In this document: piece by piece, positions 1 through 8,808 of the stretch
Layout: the number at the start of each line of letters is the position of its first letter
Numbering within the stretch: position 1 is the stretch's first letter
Assembly: GCA_029550345.1 (NCBI GenBank)
Contig: JAKPHK010000141.1
Span: 1 to 64,000 of the forward strand
Direction: 5' to 3'
DNA from: Pseudomonadota bacterium
Lineage (GTDB): Bacteria; Pseudomonadota; Alphaproteobacteria; Sphingomonadales; Sphingomonadaceae
DNA length: 64,000 nucleotides
Notes under the pieces: generated by a model
Databases searched by the model: none
What the model was told of the DNA's origin: nothing
What the model saw: the letters and a program-made list of their open reading frames with translations, nothing else
Program-made: the position numbers and the translations under genes

Positions 1-696
1 CGCCGCGTCGGGCAGGCCGTGGAAGAATGCCGTGTCGAACACGACCACGGCGGGAACGTCGGGCAGCAGTTCGCCCGTCTCGAGGTCCTTGACGTAGACG
101 GTGTAGCGTTCCTCGCCATTGGTATCGATCGAGTAGGCGACATAGCGCCCGCTCTGACTGACTGAGATGTCGTTGATGGAGAGGTATTCGTGCCCCTCTG
201 CCAGCACGTTGGCATCGAGGTACAGCTGCGCGTCACCGCCAGCCGCCGGGCGGCGGTAGTACTTGCGGTATTCGAGGCCCGGCTCGTATTCCGACCAGTA
301 GACCCAGTCGCCATCCTTCTGCGGAACGGTGCTGTCGTCCTCCTTCAGGCGGCCGCGCATTTCGGTGAACAGCGTTTCCACCAGCGGGGCGTGCGGCGCC
401 ATCTGCGCCTCGAACCAGGCGTTTTCCTGATTGAGATAATCGAGCACCTGCGGATCGTCGATCACCGGGTAACTGTCATCGCGCAGCCAGTGATAGGGAT
501 CATCCACCGTGATGCCGAACCGGCTGTAGGAATGGGGGCGCTGCTCGGCAATTGGGGGGGAGGTCGGCGCTGGTTGGGTCACTGTGTCGCTTTCGGAGCT
601 TTGGGCACGCGACGGATTGGCCGCGAAAAGGGTGCTGGTAATGGCCAGACCGGCGAGGGCAATAGCGAATCGGACGGGCGGTAAGCGCCATTTCAT
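1..696 (-). CDS. ptrB: Oligopeptidase B-like S9A serine peptidase, N-terminal part (cut by window edge)
   Basis: This encodes the first 232 residues of a secreted prolyl-oligopeptidase-family peptidase; the rest lies left of the window. The start at 696 gives a basic, hydrophobic signal peptide ending near an Ala-Asn-Pro-Ser stretch, followed by the family's PYHWLRDD motif and a QEN/WFEAQM helix. The beginning of the beta-propeller has the W-Y-W-S-E-Y-x-P-G-x-E-Y signature typical of oligopeptidase B. The catalytic Ser-Asp-His domain is not in view, so activity cannot be judged. Family members cut short peptides after basic residues. A signal peptide suggests a periplasmic location. The gene is divergent from the aminopeptidase P gene. 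Confidence 0.85.
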   Translation of the reverse strand, partial: MKWRLPPVRFAIALAGLAITSTLFAANPSRAQSSESDTVTQPAPTSPPIAEQRPHSYSRFGITVDDPYHWLRDDSYPVIDDPQVLDYLNQENAWFEAQMAPHAPLVETLFTEMRGRLKEDDSTVPQKDGDWVYWSEYEPGLEYRKYYRRPAAGGDAQLYLDANVLAEGHEYLSINDISVSQSGRYVAYSIDTNGEERYTVYVKDLETGELLPDVPAVVVFDTAFFHGLPDAA

Positions 697-820
697 TTGC
701 GGATGATCCTCACTAGATTGGCTGCATACCCGCCGCAAAACGCGTGGGCTGGCCAGAGCGTGTGCCTGTGCTAGACAATCTGGTTTCAATCTCAACCGGA
801 AATGCCCTGAGGATCGATCA

Positions 821-2635
821 ATGCTGATGCAAACCCATGAAGCCCGCCTGTCCGCCCTGCGCGAGGAACTGGCGCGGCGCGGGCTCGACGGGTTCGTCGT
901 GCCGATCAGTGACGAGCACCTCAGCGAATATGTTGGCGCCTATGCCCAGCGCATGGCCTGGCTGACCGGGTTCGGCGGATCGGCCGGAACCGCCGCCGTG
1001 CTGGGGCACAAGGCCGCGATCTTCATCGACGGGCGCTATACCCTGCAGGTCCGCGAACAGGTTGATGGGCAACTGTTTGAATACCAGTCGGTCCCGGCCA
1101 CCTCGGTTGCCGAATGGCTGGCCGAAAACGCCCAGGCGGGCGCGAAAATCGGCTTCGATCCCTGGCTGCACGGCAAGCCGTGGGTTGATGCAACCAACAG
1201 GATTCTGCGCGAAAAGGGCGCGGCGCTGGAGCCGGTGGAGAGCAACCCGATCGACGCGATCTGGGCCGATCGGCCCCAGCCCTCGCTGGCCCCGGCGCTG
1301 GTCCACCCGGCCGATCTGGCCGGCAAATCGAGCGAGGCCAAGCGCAGCGAGGTGGCCGAATGGTTGACCGCCAAGGGACTTGACGCGGCAGTGATCTCGG
1401 CGCTCGACGGGGTTGCCTGGCTGCTCAACATCCGCGGCAGCGATGTCGATCGTACGCCGGTGGCGCTGTCATTCGTGCTGGCCCATGCCGATGGTACGGC
1501 CGAGCTGTTCATCGCCGAAGAAAAGGTCACGCCGCAGCTGCGCGCGCACCTTGGCAATGCCGTAACGATCCGCCCACGTGAGGATTTCGTGCCGCAACTC
1601 AAGGCGCTGGCGGGCAAGAAGGTGGCGGTCGATCCCGAACGCGCGGTTGAAGCGATTTTTGGGGAGCTGCAGGGCGCCGGGGCCAGCGTGATCGAACTGA
1701 CCGACCCGACCGTACTGGCCAAAGCCCAGAAGAACCCGGTCGAGCAGGCCGGGCAGCGCGCCGCCCAGGCCCGCGACGGCGCGGCGATAGCCCGGTTCCT
1801 CCACTGGCTGAGCATCGAAGGGCCCAAGGGCGGACTGGACGAGCTTTCGGCTGCGGCCAAGCTGCGCGAACTGCGCGATGAAAGCCCGCTGCTGCGCGAC
1901 CTTTCGTTCGATACGATTTCCGCTGCCGGGCCTCACGCCGCCAGTCCGCATTACCGGGTGGACGAGCAATCCAACATCGGAATCGCCCCCAATTCGATCT
2001 ATCTGGTCGATTCGGGCGGGCAGTATCTTGATGGCACCACCGACATCACCCGCACGGTCTGGATTGGCCCGGACGAGCCGACAGCCGAGCACAAGGACCG
2101 CTTCACCCGCGTTCTGAAAGGCCACATTGCGCTGGCGCAGGCGGTATTTCCGCGCGGCACGGTCGGCGGCCAGCTTGATGTTCTGGCCCGCGCCGCGCTG
2201 TGGCAGGCCGGGGTGGATTATGCCCACGGCACCGGCCACGGGGTCGGCAGCTTCCTTTCGGTCCACGAGGGGCCGCAGCGGATTGCCAAGCCTTCGGGCG
2301 GACAGGCCGGGACCGGGCAGGAGCTGCTGCCGGGCATGATCCTTTCCAACGAACCGGGCTATTACAAGGCCGGGGAATTCGGCATCCGCATCGAAAACCT
2401 CGTGCTGGTAGAACCGCGCGCAATTGCCGGGGCCGAGGGCGACTATTTCGGTTTTGAGAACCTGACATGGGCACCGATCGACCGGACGCTCGTCGATACC
2501 GCGCTGATGACCCGCAGCGAGCTGAAATGGTGGGACGATTACCACGCCCGGACCCTGGCGATCCTGGCCCCGCAGCTGGACGGCGCGGCGCTGGGCTGGC
2601 TGGAGCAGGCCTGCGCCCCGCTGGAGCGAAACTAG
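821..2635 (+). CDS. Long-form aminopeptidase P (Xaa-Pro aminopeptidase, M24B)
   Basis: A 604-residue cytoplasmic metallopeptidase expected to remove N-terminal residues preceding proline. It has two creatinase-like N-terminal domains (about 1-320) and a pita-bread catalytic domain. The dinuclear metal ligands are visible: Asp in VDSGGQYLDGTTDITRT (about 396 and 407), His in GTGHGVGSF (about 471), Glu in NEPGYY (about 511) and Glu in IRIENL (about 525). The roughly 600-residue length matches the three-domain form rather than the 440-residue E. coli PepP. The start at 821 has a GAGG eight bases upstream; a second ATG two codons later is possible. No signal peptide is present. Confidence 0.93.
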   Translation: MLMQTHEARLSALREELARRGLDGFVVPISDEHLSEYVGAYAQRMAWLTGFGGSAGTAAVLGHKAAIFIDGRYTLQVREQVDGQLFEYQSVPATSVAEWLAENAQAGAKIGFDPWLHGKPWVDATNRILREKGAALEPVESNPIDAIWADRPQPSLAPALVHPADLAGKSSEAKRSEVAEWLTAKGLDAAVISALDGVAWLLNIRGSDVDRTPVALSFVLAHADGTAELFIAEEKVTPQLRAHLGNAVTIRPREDFVPQLKALAGKKVAVDPERAVEAIFGELQGAGASVIELTDPTVLAKAQKNPVEQAGQRAAQARDGAAIARFLHWLSIEGPKGGLDELSAAAKLRELRDESPLLRDLSFDTISAAGPHAASPHYRVDEQSNIGIAPNSIYLVDSGGQYLDGTTDITRTVWIGPDEPTAEHKDRFTRVLKGHIALAQAVFPRGTVGGQLDVLARAALWQAGVDYAHGTGHGVGSFLSVHEGPQRIAKPSGGQAGTGQELLPGMILSNEPGYYKAGEFGIRIENLVLVEPRAIAGAEGDYFGFENLTWAPIDRTLVDTALMTRSELKWWDDYHARTLAILAPQLDGAALGWLEQACAPLERN

Positions 2636-2697
2636 GCCGCGCTTGACTCGCGGTCCATGTTCCTATTTTGTTCGATCCAACGAGAGGAGTCGATTCA

Positions 2698-3066
2698 ATG
2701 ATCGGATATGTCACCGTTGGAACCAACGATCTGCCCCGCGCGGCGAAGTTCTATGATGCGATTGCCGCTGAAATGGGCACCGGGCGGATGATGGAATTTG
2801 AAACCTTCATCGCCTGGGGCACGCCCGGCGGCGCGGCGGGAATTGCCGCGACCAAGCCGTGGGACGGCAATCCCGCCACGGTCGGCAACGGCGTGATGGT
2901 GGCGTTCGAAGCGCGCGATCAGGCTCAGGTCGATCGGCTTTACGCGATTGCGCTGGACCATGGCGGCAGTGATGAAGGTGCGCCCGGCCCGCGCGGCGAA
3001 GGATTCTATGCGGCCTATTTCCGCGACCCCGACGGGAACAAGTGCAACGCCTTCGTGATGGGTTGA
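2698..3066 (+). CDS. VOC family (glyoxalase/bleomycin-resistance fold) protein
   Basis: A 122-residue single-module VOC protein. It opens with the usual beta-strand start IGYVTVGTNDLPRAAKFYD and ends with YFRDPDGNKCNAF, a typical metal-site strand and C-terminal end of the fold. I chose ATG 2698 because GAGGAG lies just upstream and the fold begins immediately; an in-frame start 30 bases earlier adds residues without similarity to the fold. The substrate is unknown. Members include lyases, dioxygenases and drug-binding proteins, and nothing nearby identifies the ligand. It follows the aminopeptidase gene by 62 bases and is probably transcribed separately or by read-through. Confidence 0.85.
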   Translation: MIGYVTVGTNDLPRAAKFYDAIAAEMGTGRMMEFETFIAWGTPGGAAGIAATKPWDGNPATVGNGVMVAFEARDQAQVDRLYAIALDHGGSDEGAPGPRGEGFYAAYFRDPDGNKCNAFVMG

Positions 3067-3106
3067 ACGCGGGCTTTCGCGGCGATGAACCGGGCTGCGA
3101 ATCCGC

Positions 3107-3143
3107 GACAATTTGTCACAAAAGCCTTGCCAAGCGGCATAAT
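3107..3143 (+). promoter_or_regulatory. Possible promoter with a GACAA-T-TTGTC palindrome for the EF-hand operon
   Basis: An 11-base perfect inverted repeat (GACAA, T, TTGTC) occupies 3107-3117. It overlaps a TTGTCA box at 3113-3118, and a CATAAT box lies at 3138-3143. The 19-base spacing is long, so the promoter call is weak. If used, it would give a leader of more than 100 bases before the EF-hand gene. This is inference from sequence only. Confidence 0.3.
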
Positions 3144-3176
3144 CGCGCGACAGCTTGGGCCTAGAAGGAACAACAG

Positions 3177-3240
3177 GAAGCCGCGGGACGGGTAATCTCC
3201 CCCTCCCCCCTCACCTGCCCTGCGGCTTCTTCCTTTTGTT
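3177..3240 (+). terminator. Terminator- or attenuator-like hairpin before the EF-hand gene
   Basis: GAAGCCGC (3177-3184) can pair perfectly with GCGGCTTC (3222-3229), followed by a pyrimidine run ending TTCCTTTTGTT. The loop of about 37 bases is C-rich. It sits 21 bases before the EF-hand start codon, so it either terminates VOC transcription or acts in the EF-hand leader. Confidence 0.4.
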
Positions 3241-3260
3241 CGCGACGAGGAGTTCGCAAA

Positions 3261-3872
3261 ATGAAGAAGACCATTCTGACCCTGGCCCTGATCGCCACGG
3301 CCGCCGGCGCTGCCTTTGCCCAGGCCGCCACCCAGGCTCCCGGCCCCAAGGCCGATCCGCTCGGCGACCGGACCGTCACCAAGGCCGAATTCGTGGCCGA
3401 ACACGCCAAGATGTTCGACAAGCTAGACGTCAACAAGGACGGCAAGCTCGACGATGCAGACCGCGAAGCGCAGCGCGCGCAGATGCAGACCGCGATGTTC
3501 GACCGGCTCGACACCAACAAGGACGGCAATATCAGCCGCGCCGAATTCGCCGCCGGGCGCCCGCAGCACGATGCTGATGGCCCGCCCAAGGGTGAGCGCG
3601 GTGAACGTGGCGAGCGTGGCAAGCGCGGTGAACGTGGCGGCAAGATGATGCTGCGGATGGCTGATACCAACAAGGATGGTGCGATCAGCCGCGACGAATT
3701 CGCTGCCGCCCATGGCAAGATGTTCGATCTGGCCGATGCCAACAAGGACGGCAAGCTGACGCCTGCGGAACGCAAGGCCCAGCATGACAAGATGCGTGAC
3801 CGGATGGGCAAGCACGACAAGCGCGGGCCCGGTGGGCAGGACGATATGCCGCCGCCCCCTCCGGCCGACTGA
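3261..3872 (+). CDS. Secreted EF-hand calcium-binding protein with four loops and a collagen-like linker
   Basis: A 203-residue protein with a clear signal peptide (MKKTILTLALIA...AFAQA), so it is periplasmic or extracellular. It carries four canonical EF-hand loops: DVNKDGKLDDAD, DTNKDGNISRAE, DTNKDGAISRDE and DANKDGKLTPAE, arranged as two pairs. Between the pairs is a Gly-Glu-Arg/Gly-Lys-Arg repeat of about 17 residues (around 110-127), and the end is Pro-rich. All loops keep the D-x-N-x-D-G ligands, so calcium binding is expected. It ends 26 bases before the response regulator start, which suggests co-transcription with the two-component pair and a role in calcium or envelope sensing. That role is inferred. 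Confidence 0.9.
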   Translation: MKKTILTLALIATAAGAAFAQAATQAPGPKADPLGDRTVTKAEFVAEHAKMFDKLDVNKDGKLDDADREAQRAQMQTAMFDRLDTNKDGNISRAEFAAGRPQHDADGPPKGERGERGERGKRGERGGKMMLRMADTNKDGAISRDEFAAAHGKMFDLADANKDGKLTPAERKAQHDKMRDRMGKHDKRGPGGQDDMPPPPPAD

Positions 3873-3898
3873 GCCAGACCGGCAGTTCGTATCCGCTC

Positions 3899-4633
3899 AT
3901 GGAACAGAGTAACGCAACCCGCCTGCTCCTCGTCGATGACGAAGCTGCCCTGCGCGAGCCCCTGGCCGAGTATCTTGCTCGCCAGGGGTTCGTCGTCGAT
4001 CAGGCGGCCAGCGCTGCCGAGGCCCGCAGCCGCCTGCGCGATGCCGCGCCGGATCTGATCCTGCTCGACATCATGATGCCGGGCGAAGACGGCCTTTCGC
4101 TGTGCCGCCACCTGGCCGAAAACCAGGCCATCCCCACCATCCTGCTGACCGCCCGGGGCGAAGCGACCGACCGAATCGTCGGGCTAGAAATCGGCGCTGA
4201 CGATTACGTCACCAAGCCGTTCGAACCGCGCGAACTGGTCGCCCGGATCAGATCGGTCCTGCGCCGCGCCGGTCGGTCCCCAGCGGCAACCGAAGAAAAC
4301 GAGGATTTCCTCTTCGACGGCTGGCGGCTCGATCCGCTGAAGCGCCGCCTGATCGATCCCGAAGGCGCGGTGGTGCCGATTTCCTCGGTCGAATTCCGGC
4401 TGCTGATGGCCTTCGTCGAACACCCGCGTCAGGTGCTCGACCGTGACCGGTTGCTCGATATGGTTCAGGGGCGCGAAGCCCATCTGTTCGATCGCGCGGT
4501 CGATAATCAGGTCAGCCGCTTGCGCCGCAAGATCGAGGTCGATAGCCGCAACCCGGTGCTGATCCAGACCGTTTGGGGCGGCGGCTATATGCTCGCCGCC
4601 GATGTCCGGCGCGAGCCGGCCCGGCCGGATTGA
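3899..4633 (+). CDS. OmpR/PhoB-family response regulator
   Basis: A 244-residue two-component response regulator. The receiver domain (about 6-120) has the acidic pair D13/D14, phospho-acceptor D57 in LILLDIMMPGEDG, the switch Thr in LLTARGE and K106 in TKPFEPRE. A linker leads to a winged-helix trans_reg_C domain (about 140-235) ending in the usual QTVWGGGYML strand. Its stop overlaps the kinase start (TGATG), so the pair is translationally coupled. Target genes are not evident; the upstream EF-hand gene is the most likely one. Confidence 0.95.
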   Translation: MEQSNATRLLLVDDEAALREPLAEYLARQGFVVDQAASAAEARSRLRDAAPDLILLDIMMPGEDGLSLCRHLAENQAIPTILLTARGEATDRIVGLEIGADDYVTKPFEPRELVARIRSVLRRAGRSPAATEENEDFLFDGWRLDPLKRRLIDPEGAVVPISSVEFRLLMAFVEHPRQVLDRDRLLDMVQGREAHLFDRAVDNQVSRLRRKIEVDSRNPVLIQTVWGGGYMLAADVRREPARPD

Positions 4634-6042
4634 TGCAGATGGCCAAGCGGTTCTGGCCGCGCAGCCTGCAAGGGCAGCTATTGCTGGCGATAGCCCTGGC
4701 GCTTTTGCTGGCCCAGACGATCAGCGCGGTCCTGCTCTATCGCGCCCAGGCCGACCGCCGCGAAGGACTTCTGGTTCATACGGCTGCGATGCGGCTGTTC
4801 AGCGCGATCCGCGAAGACGGAATCGCCGTAACCCCGCCCGACCGCGGCCCGCCGCCCCCCGATGAACGCCGCCTGCGCGTGGACCGAAGCGAGGTTTCGC
4901 CGCTGGCCGCTGACCGCCCGCGCAATACCGACGCCGAAGACGGCCTGCGTGAGATCATGGAGGGGCAAGGCCTCAAGATCGGGCAGGTGATCGTGGTCGA
5001 TCGGCCGCTGAGCGATGATCCGCAGATGATCAAGCGGTTGCAACGCCGCGCCGCTGTGCTGGGCCGCCCCGAGCGGGAGCGCCCGCACCATCTGCTCGCC
5101 GCATCGATCGAGCTGCCCGATGCGAAGCGCTGGCTGACGGTGCGGATCCCGGTCCCGCGCGGAGAGCCGGCCCTGCTGTTGACGCTGATTGGTCAGACGC
5201 TGCTGCTGTACGGCCTGATGGTCGGCGCGATTGCGCTGATCGTTGGCCGGATGACCCGCCCGCTTGCCGCCCTGACCGCGCGGCTCGAACACTTTGCCGC
5301 GCACCGCGATGCCAAGGGCCAGCTTGAGCCGCAGGGGCCGGAAGATGTCCAGCGCCTGATCCTGGCCCATAACGCAATGGAAAACCGGATCGCGGCGATG
5401 CTCGATGAAAAGGACGTGATGCTGGGCGCGATCGGCCATGACCTGAAGACCCCTCTGGCCGCCCTGCGGGTCAGGATCGAAAGCGTCGAGGACGAAGCTG
5501 AACGCGCCAAGATGGCGACCACGATCGAGGACATCACCCACAGCCTGGACGACATCCTGAGCCTCGCGCGGGTTGGCCGCCCGTCCGATCCGCTTGAACC
5601 GACCGAGCTCAACTCGCTGGTCGCCCAGGTGGCCGAAGAATTCGAGGACATGGGCGAACCGGTCAGCTTCGAGCGGACCGAGCGGCTGGTCAGGCCGATC
5701 CGGGCGACCTGGCTGCGGCGAGCCGTGCGCAACCTGACGGTCAATGCCCTGCGTTATGGCAAAACCGCGCGGATCTCGATCGAGCGCCAGGGCAACCAGG
5801 CACTGATCCGGGTCGAGGATCAGGGAGAGGGCATTGCGGAAGACCGGATGGAAGCGATGTTTCAGCCCTTCGCGCGCGGCGAACCATCACGCAACAGCGC
5901 CACCGGCGGCGCCGGGCTGGGGCTGACCCTGGCCCGCGCCATCGCCGAACAGCACGGCGGCAACCTGGTCTTGCGCAACCGTCAGGGCGCGGACGGTGCC
6001 GTCACCGGCCTGATTGCGACGATCGCCCTGCCGCTCAGCTGA
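4633..6042 (+). CDS. Membrane sensor histidine kinase partner of the response regulator
   Basis: A 469-residue inner-membrane kinase. TM1 (about 15-37) and TM2 (about 181-205) bracket a periplasmic sensor region of about 140 residues with a Pro/Arg-rich insert. A HAMP domain follows, then HisKA with H269 in GAIGHDLKTPLAALR and an HATPase_c domain with N-box (NALRYGK), DQGEG and GAGLGLTLA. The start at 4633 is chosen because it overlaps the regulator stop by one base; an extra upstream stretch in frame lies inside the regulator gene. Together with the EF-hand gene this forms a three-gene module. The signal is unknown. Confidence 0.93.
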   Translation: MQMAKRFWPRSLQGQLLLAIALALLLAQTISAVLLYRAQADRREGLLVHTAAMRLFSAIREDGIAVTPPDRGPPPPDERRLRVDRSEVSPLAADRPRNTDAEDGLREIMEGQGLKIGQVIVVDRPLSDDPQMIKRLQRRAAVLGRPERERPHHLLAASIELPDAKRWLTVRIPVPRGEPALLLTLIGQTLLLYGLMVGAIALIVGRMTRPLAALTARLEHFAAHRDAKGQLEPQGPEDVQRLILAHNAMENRIAAMLDEKDVMLGAIGHDLKTPLAALRVRIESVEDEAERAKMATTIEDITHSLDDILSLARVGRPSDPLEPTELNSLVAQVAEEFEDMGEPVSFERTERLVRPIRATWLRRAVRNLTVNALRYGKTARISIERQGNQALIRVEDQGEGIAEDRMEAMFQPFARGEPSRNSATGGAGLGLTLARAIAEQHGGNLVLRNRQGADGAVTGLIATIALPLS

Positions 6043-8704
6043 CCTTGGCCAGCGCCGCCGAAAGCTCGGCCCCGCGCGCATCCTTGAGAACGCCGCAGGA
6101 GCGGACCCGTTCGATCGTGCGCTCCATTTCCAGCGCTCCGGTCTTGCCCGCCAGCTTGGGGCGCAGGAAGGCGTCAATCTCTTCCGACTTGGCCACCGAG
6201 CAATAGCCTCCGACAAGCGCCGGCAAGCGCGAGGTGAAGAAGATACCGCCGCCGCTGCTCAGTTCGCTGAAATGATCCTTGAGCCAGGCAAAGCCCCAGT
6301 CGCGGGTACCCTTGGCACCGACCACGCCGCGAACCAGGCCGAGCCGCTCGCTGCGGCGCAGGCGCGGATCGGCGAATTCATCCAGCAGCCAATGCGCGAT
6401 CTCTTCCTTGCCCGAAGTGGCAACCGCGCCCAGCGCAGATGGCCGGAACAGCGAATCCTGCGAAGCGAGCGCGGCTTCGGCCAACTGTTTCGCCGCCGCC
6501 AGCCCGCCTTCTTCGACCACCACGTCGAAAGCCGTGCCGAACCACGCCGGATCGAGCGCCGCCTTGTCGCCGCCGAGATAGGCCCGCGCGGCATCGCCCA
6601 GCTGCTTGCGCAGTGCCGGATCGCGTGCGGTTTCGGCCATGAGGTCGACAATCTGGATCCGCTTCTGCGACTTTTCAGGGTCTTCCCCGGCATAGGCTGC
6701 GGCCCGCGGGTTGAAGCCCATGGCCGCCAGACGCGGGGCATAGGTCTGACGGATCAGGCGGCGATAGCCCTCTTCCCCCACCTGATCGAGCATTCCCGCC
6801 CGGTGGAAATAACCCAGGCTGCCCATCCCTGCTTCGCTGGCGTAGCTATCGGGGTTGTGGCTGAGCGCCACCGCTCCGGCGATCAGCTGCTGGGCGCTGG
6901 CCCGGCCGGCGAGAAAGCTGGCGAACAGCGAATCGTCGAGCGCCAGTGCTTCGCCGCTGGGCAGCTTTCCAGCTTGGGCAATCAGCGCGTCCCAGTCCCT
7001 GGCAGGCAGCTCAAAGCGGTAATAGCCGGTCCCGCCGGCATTCGGAATCAGCGCGCCGCGGCCAACCGGGCGGACGCTGCCGCTCTGCTGATCGAGCAAC
7101 TGGCACTGCTGCTTGCCCATGGTGACCCGCACGCACAGCGGGATGCCCCATTTGACTGCGGGCGCCGTGGCGCCCAGCCGGGTATAGCGGCTCTGGCTAA
7201 CGGTATAGCCGCCCTTGCCATCGGCTGCGAAAGTGACCAGCGGCACACCCTGCTGATCGGTAAAGCTCTGCATCGCGGGCAGGATCCGCGGATCGCCCGC
7301 AACCTCGGCCATGGCGCCGAAGAAATCGGCGCTGGTGGCGTTGCCGTACTTGTGCGCCGCCATATAGCGCCGCACCCCGTCGCGGAACTTGGTATCGCCC
7401 ATATAGCCCGCGATCATGGCGACGACGTGGCCGCCCTTGCCATAAGTGATCGTGTCGAAAGCCTCATCGATCTGGGCGTTGGTCTCGATCGGCTGATGAA
7501 TCGCACGGCCTGCCACCAGGGCATCGGTGTTCATCGCGGTAAAGCCTTCGGCCAGGGCCCCGGCCTGGATATTGAGATCGGGCCGCCATTCATGGCCGAT
7601 GCGGAAGCCCATCCAGTTTGCGAAACTTTCGTTGAGCCAGATATCGTCCCACCACGCCGGGGTCACCAGATCGCCGAACCACTGGTGGCCCAGCTCGTGC
7701 GAGACGATCATGCCGAAGTTGCGCTTCTGATCGGTGGTGGCCTTTTCGTCCATGATCAGGATCGTATCGTTGTAAAGATCGGCCCCGGCGTTCTCCATCG
7801 CGCCCGGCAGGATCGGCGTGGTGATCTGATCAAGCTTGGGATAGGGGAAGGCCTGGCCGAAATAGGCCTCAAGATGGCGGACGATGCCCTTGGTCCCCTG
7901 CAGCGCGAAATCCATTTTCGCGGCGTTCTGCTTGGTCGTGATGATCCGCACCGGTAGCGGATGCTTGCGCTGCGGCGTGGCCGGGACAGTCCCCGAAACC
8001 GAAGCGAACGGCCCGACCATGAAGGCCGCCAAATAGGTTGGCAGCGGCAGGGTCGGGGCAAAACGGTGAACATCCATTCCGCCTTCGCGGGTGGTCGAAA
8101 TCTCGGGCGCGTTGCTGACCGCCATCTGCCCCGGCAGGGTCCGCAGGGTGACGGTGAAGGGCACCTTGAAGCCGGGTTCGTCAAAGCCCGGGAACACCGC
8201 CCGGGCGTCGATCGATTCAAGTTGGGTCCAGCTGTACCAGTCTTCGCCAACCTTGACCCGGAACATCCCGGCCGGGCCGCTCTGGAACGGCGCATCATAT
8301 TCGAACGAGAGCTTGACCGGGCCGGCCGGCAGCGCCCGGTCAAAGGTCAGCCGGGCAACGCCGCTGGGATCAAGCTCGAAATAGCGGGCCGGATAGCGCT
8401 CTCCGTTCACCTCGGCAAAAGCGCTGGTCATGTGCAGATCGCGGCCGTGCAGGTCGATGAAATTGCTGTTGCGGCGCAGCATGGTATCGATCTCGACCAT
8501 GCCGGAAAACCGCTCCTGATTGGGATCGACTTTCAGATCGATCCGATAGGCAAGCGGACGCGCTGCATCGGTCAGCCGCCCCGGCGGAACAGGCGCCAGT
8601 GCGCGGGCGGCGGCCTTGTCGGCATCGCTGCCCGGGGCGGTAGCGGGTGCCGCCGTGGTCAGGGCAAGGGTAAAGACCGAAGTGGCCAGAAGAAGCGCGC
8701 GCAT
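6035..8704 (-). CDS. Secreted M1-family zinc aminopeptidase
   Basis: An 889-residue aminopeptidase N/ERAP-type metallopeptidase with a signal peptide (MRALLLATSVFTLALTTAAPA). The exopeptidase motif GAMEN is at 301-305 and the zinc site HELGHQ at 336-341, with the third ligand E359 in WLNES. An ERAP1-like helical C-terminal domain covers the last third. I placed the start at 8704 because it gives the signal peptide and has GGAG seven bases upstream; in-frame sequence further upstream is Arg/Gly-rich and not protein-like. Its stop overlaps the histidine kinase stop in the palindrome TCAGCTGA (6035-6042), so the two genes are convergent. Confidence 0.95.
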   Translation of the reverse strand: MRALLLATSVFTLALTTAAPATAPGSDADKAAARALAPVPPGRLTDAARPLAYRIDLKVDPNQERFSGMVEIDTMLRRNSNFIDLHGRDLHMTSAFAEVNGERYPARYFELDPSGVARLTFDRALPAGPVKLSFEYDAPFQSGPAGMFRVKVGEDWYSWTQLESIDARAVFPGFDEPGFKVPFTVTLRTLPGQMAVSNAPEISTTREGGMDVHRFAPTLPLPTYLAAFMVGPFASVSGTVPATPQRKHPLPVRIITTKQNAAKMDFALQGTKGIVRHLEAYFGQAFPYPKLDQITTPILPGAMENAGADLYNDTILIMDEKATTDQKRNFGMIVSHELGHQWFGDLVTPAWWDDIWLNESFANWMGFRIGHEWRPDLNIQAGALAEGFTAMNTDALVAGRAIHQPIETNAQIDEAFDTITYGKGGHVVAMIAGYMGDTKFRDGVRRYMAAHKYGNATSADFFGAMAEVAGDPRILPAMQSFTDQQGVPLVTFAADGKGGYTVSQSRYTRLGATAPAVKWGIPLCVRVTMGKQQCQLLDQQSGSVRPVGRGALIPNAGGTGYYRFELPARDWDALIAQAGKLPSGEALALDDSLFASFLAGRASAQQLIAGAVALSHNPDSYASEAGMGSLGYFHRAGMLDQVGEEGYRRLIRQTYAPRLAAMGFNPRAAAYAGEDPEKSQKRIQIVDLMAETARDPALRKQLGDAARAYLGGDKAALDPAWFGTAFDVVVEEGGLAAAKQLAEAALASQDSLFRPSALGAVATSGKEEIAHWLLDEFADPRLRRSERLGLVRGVVGAKGTRDWGFAWLKDHFSELSSGGGIFFTSRLPALVGGYCSVAKSEEIDAFLRPKLAGKTGALEMERTIERVRSCGVLKDARGAELSAALAKVS

Positions 8705-8769
8705 GAAAAAACTCCGCAGGAACGGTATGATCGACCGTTCCCTGAACCCATGCCGCAGCGAATTGCAAT

Positions 8770-8800
8770 GGACCGGCTCGACCAAGGGGCAAGCCGGTCC
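8770..8800 (-). terminator. Hairpin after the HerA-like gene
   Basis: Read on the minus strand, GGACCGGCT and AGCCGGTCC form a perfect 9-bp stem with a 13-base loop, eight bases past the stop codon. No clear U-tract follows, so termination is only possible. The hairpin may instead act between the HerA-like gene and the M1 peptidase gene downstream. Confidence 0.4.
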
Positions 8801-8808
8801 GATAAACG

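Noticed and set aside
6014..7957. 647-codon plus-strand frame
   Set aside because: It is antisense to the M1 aminopeptidase, which has intact GAMEN and HELGH motifs. The plus-strand product has no recognisable features.
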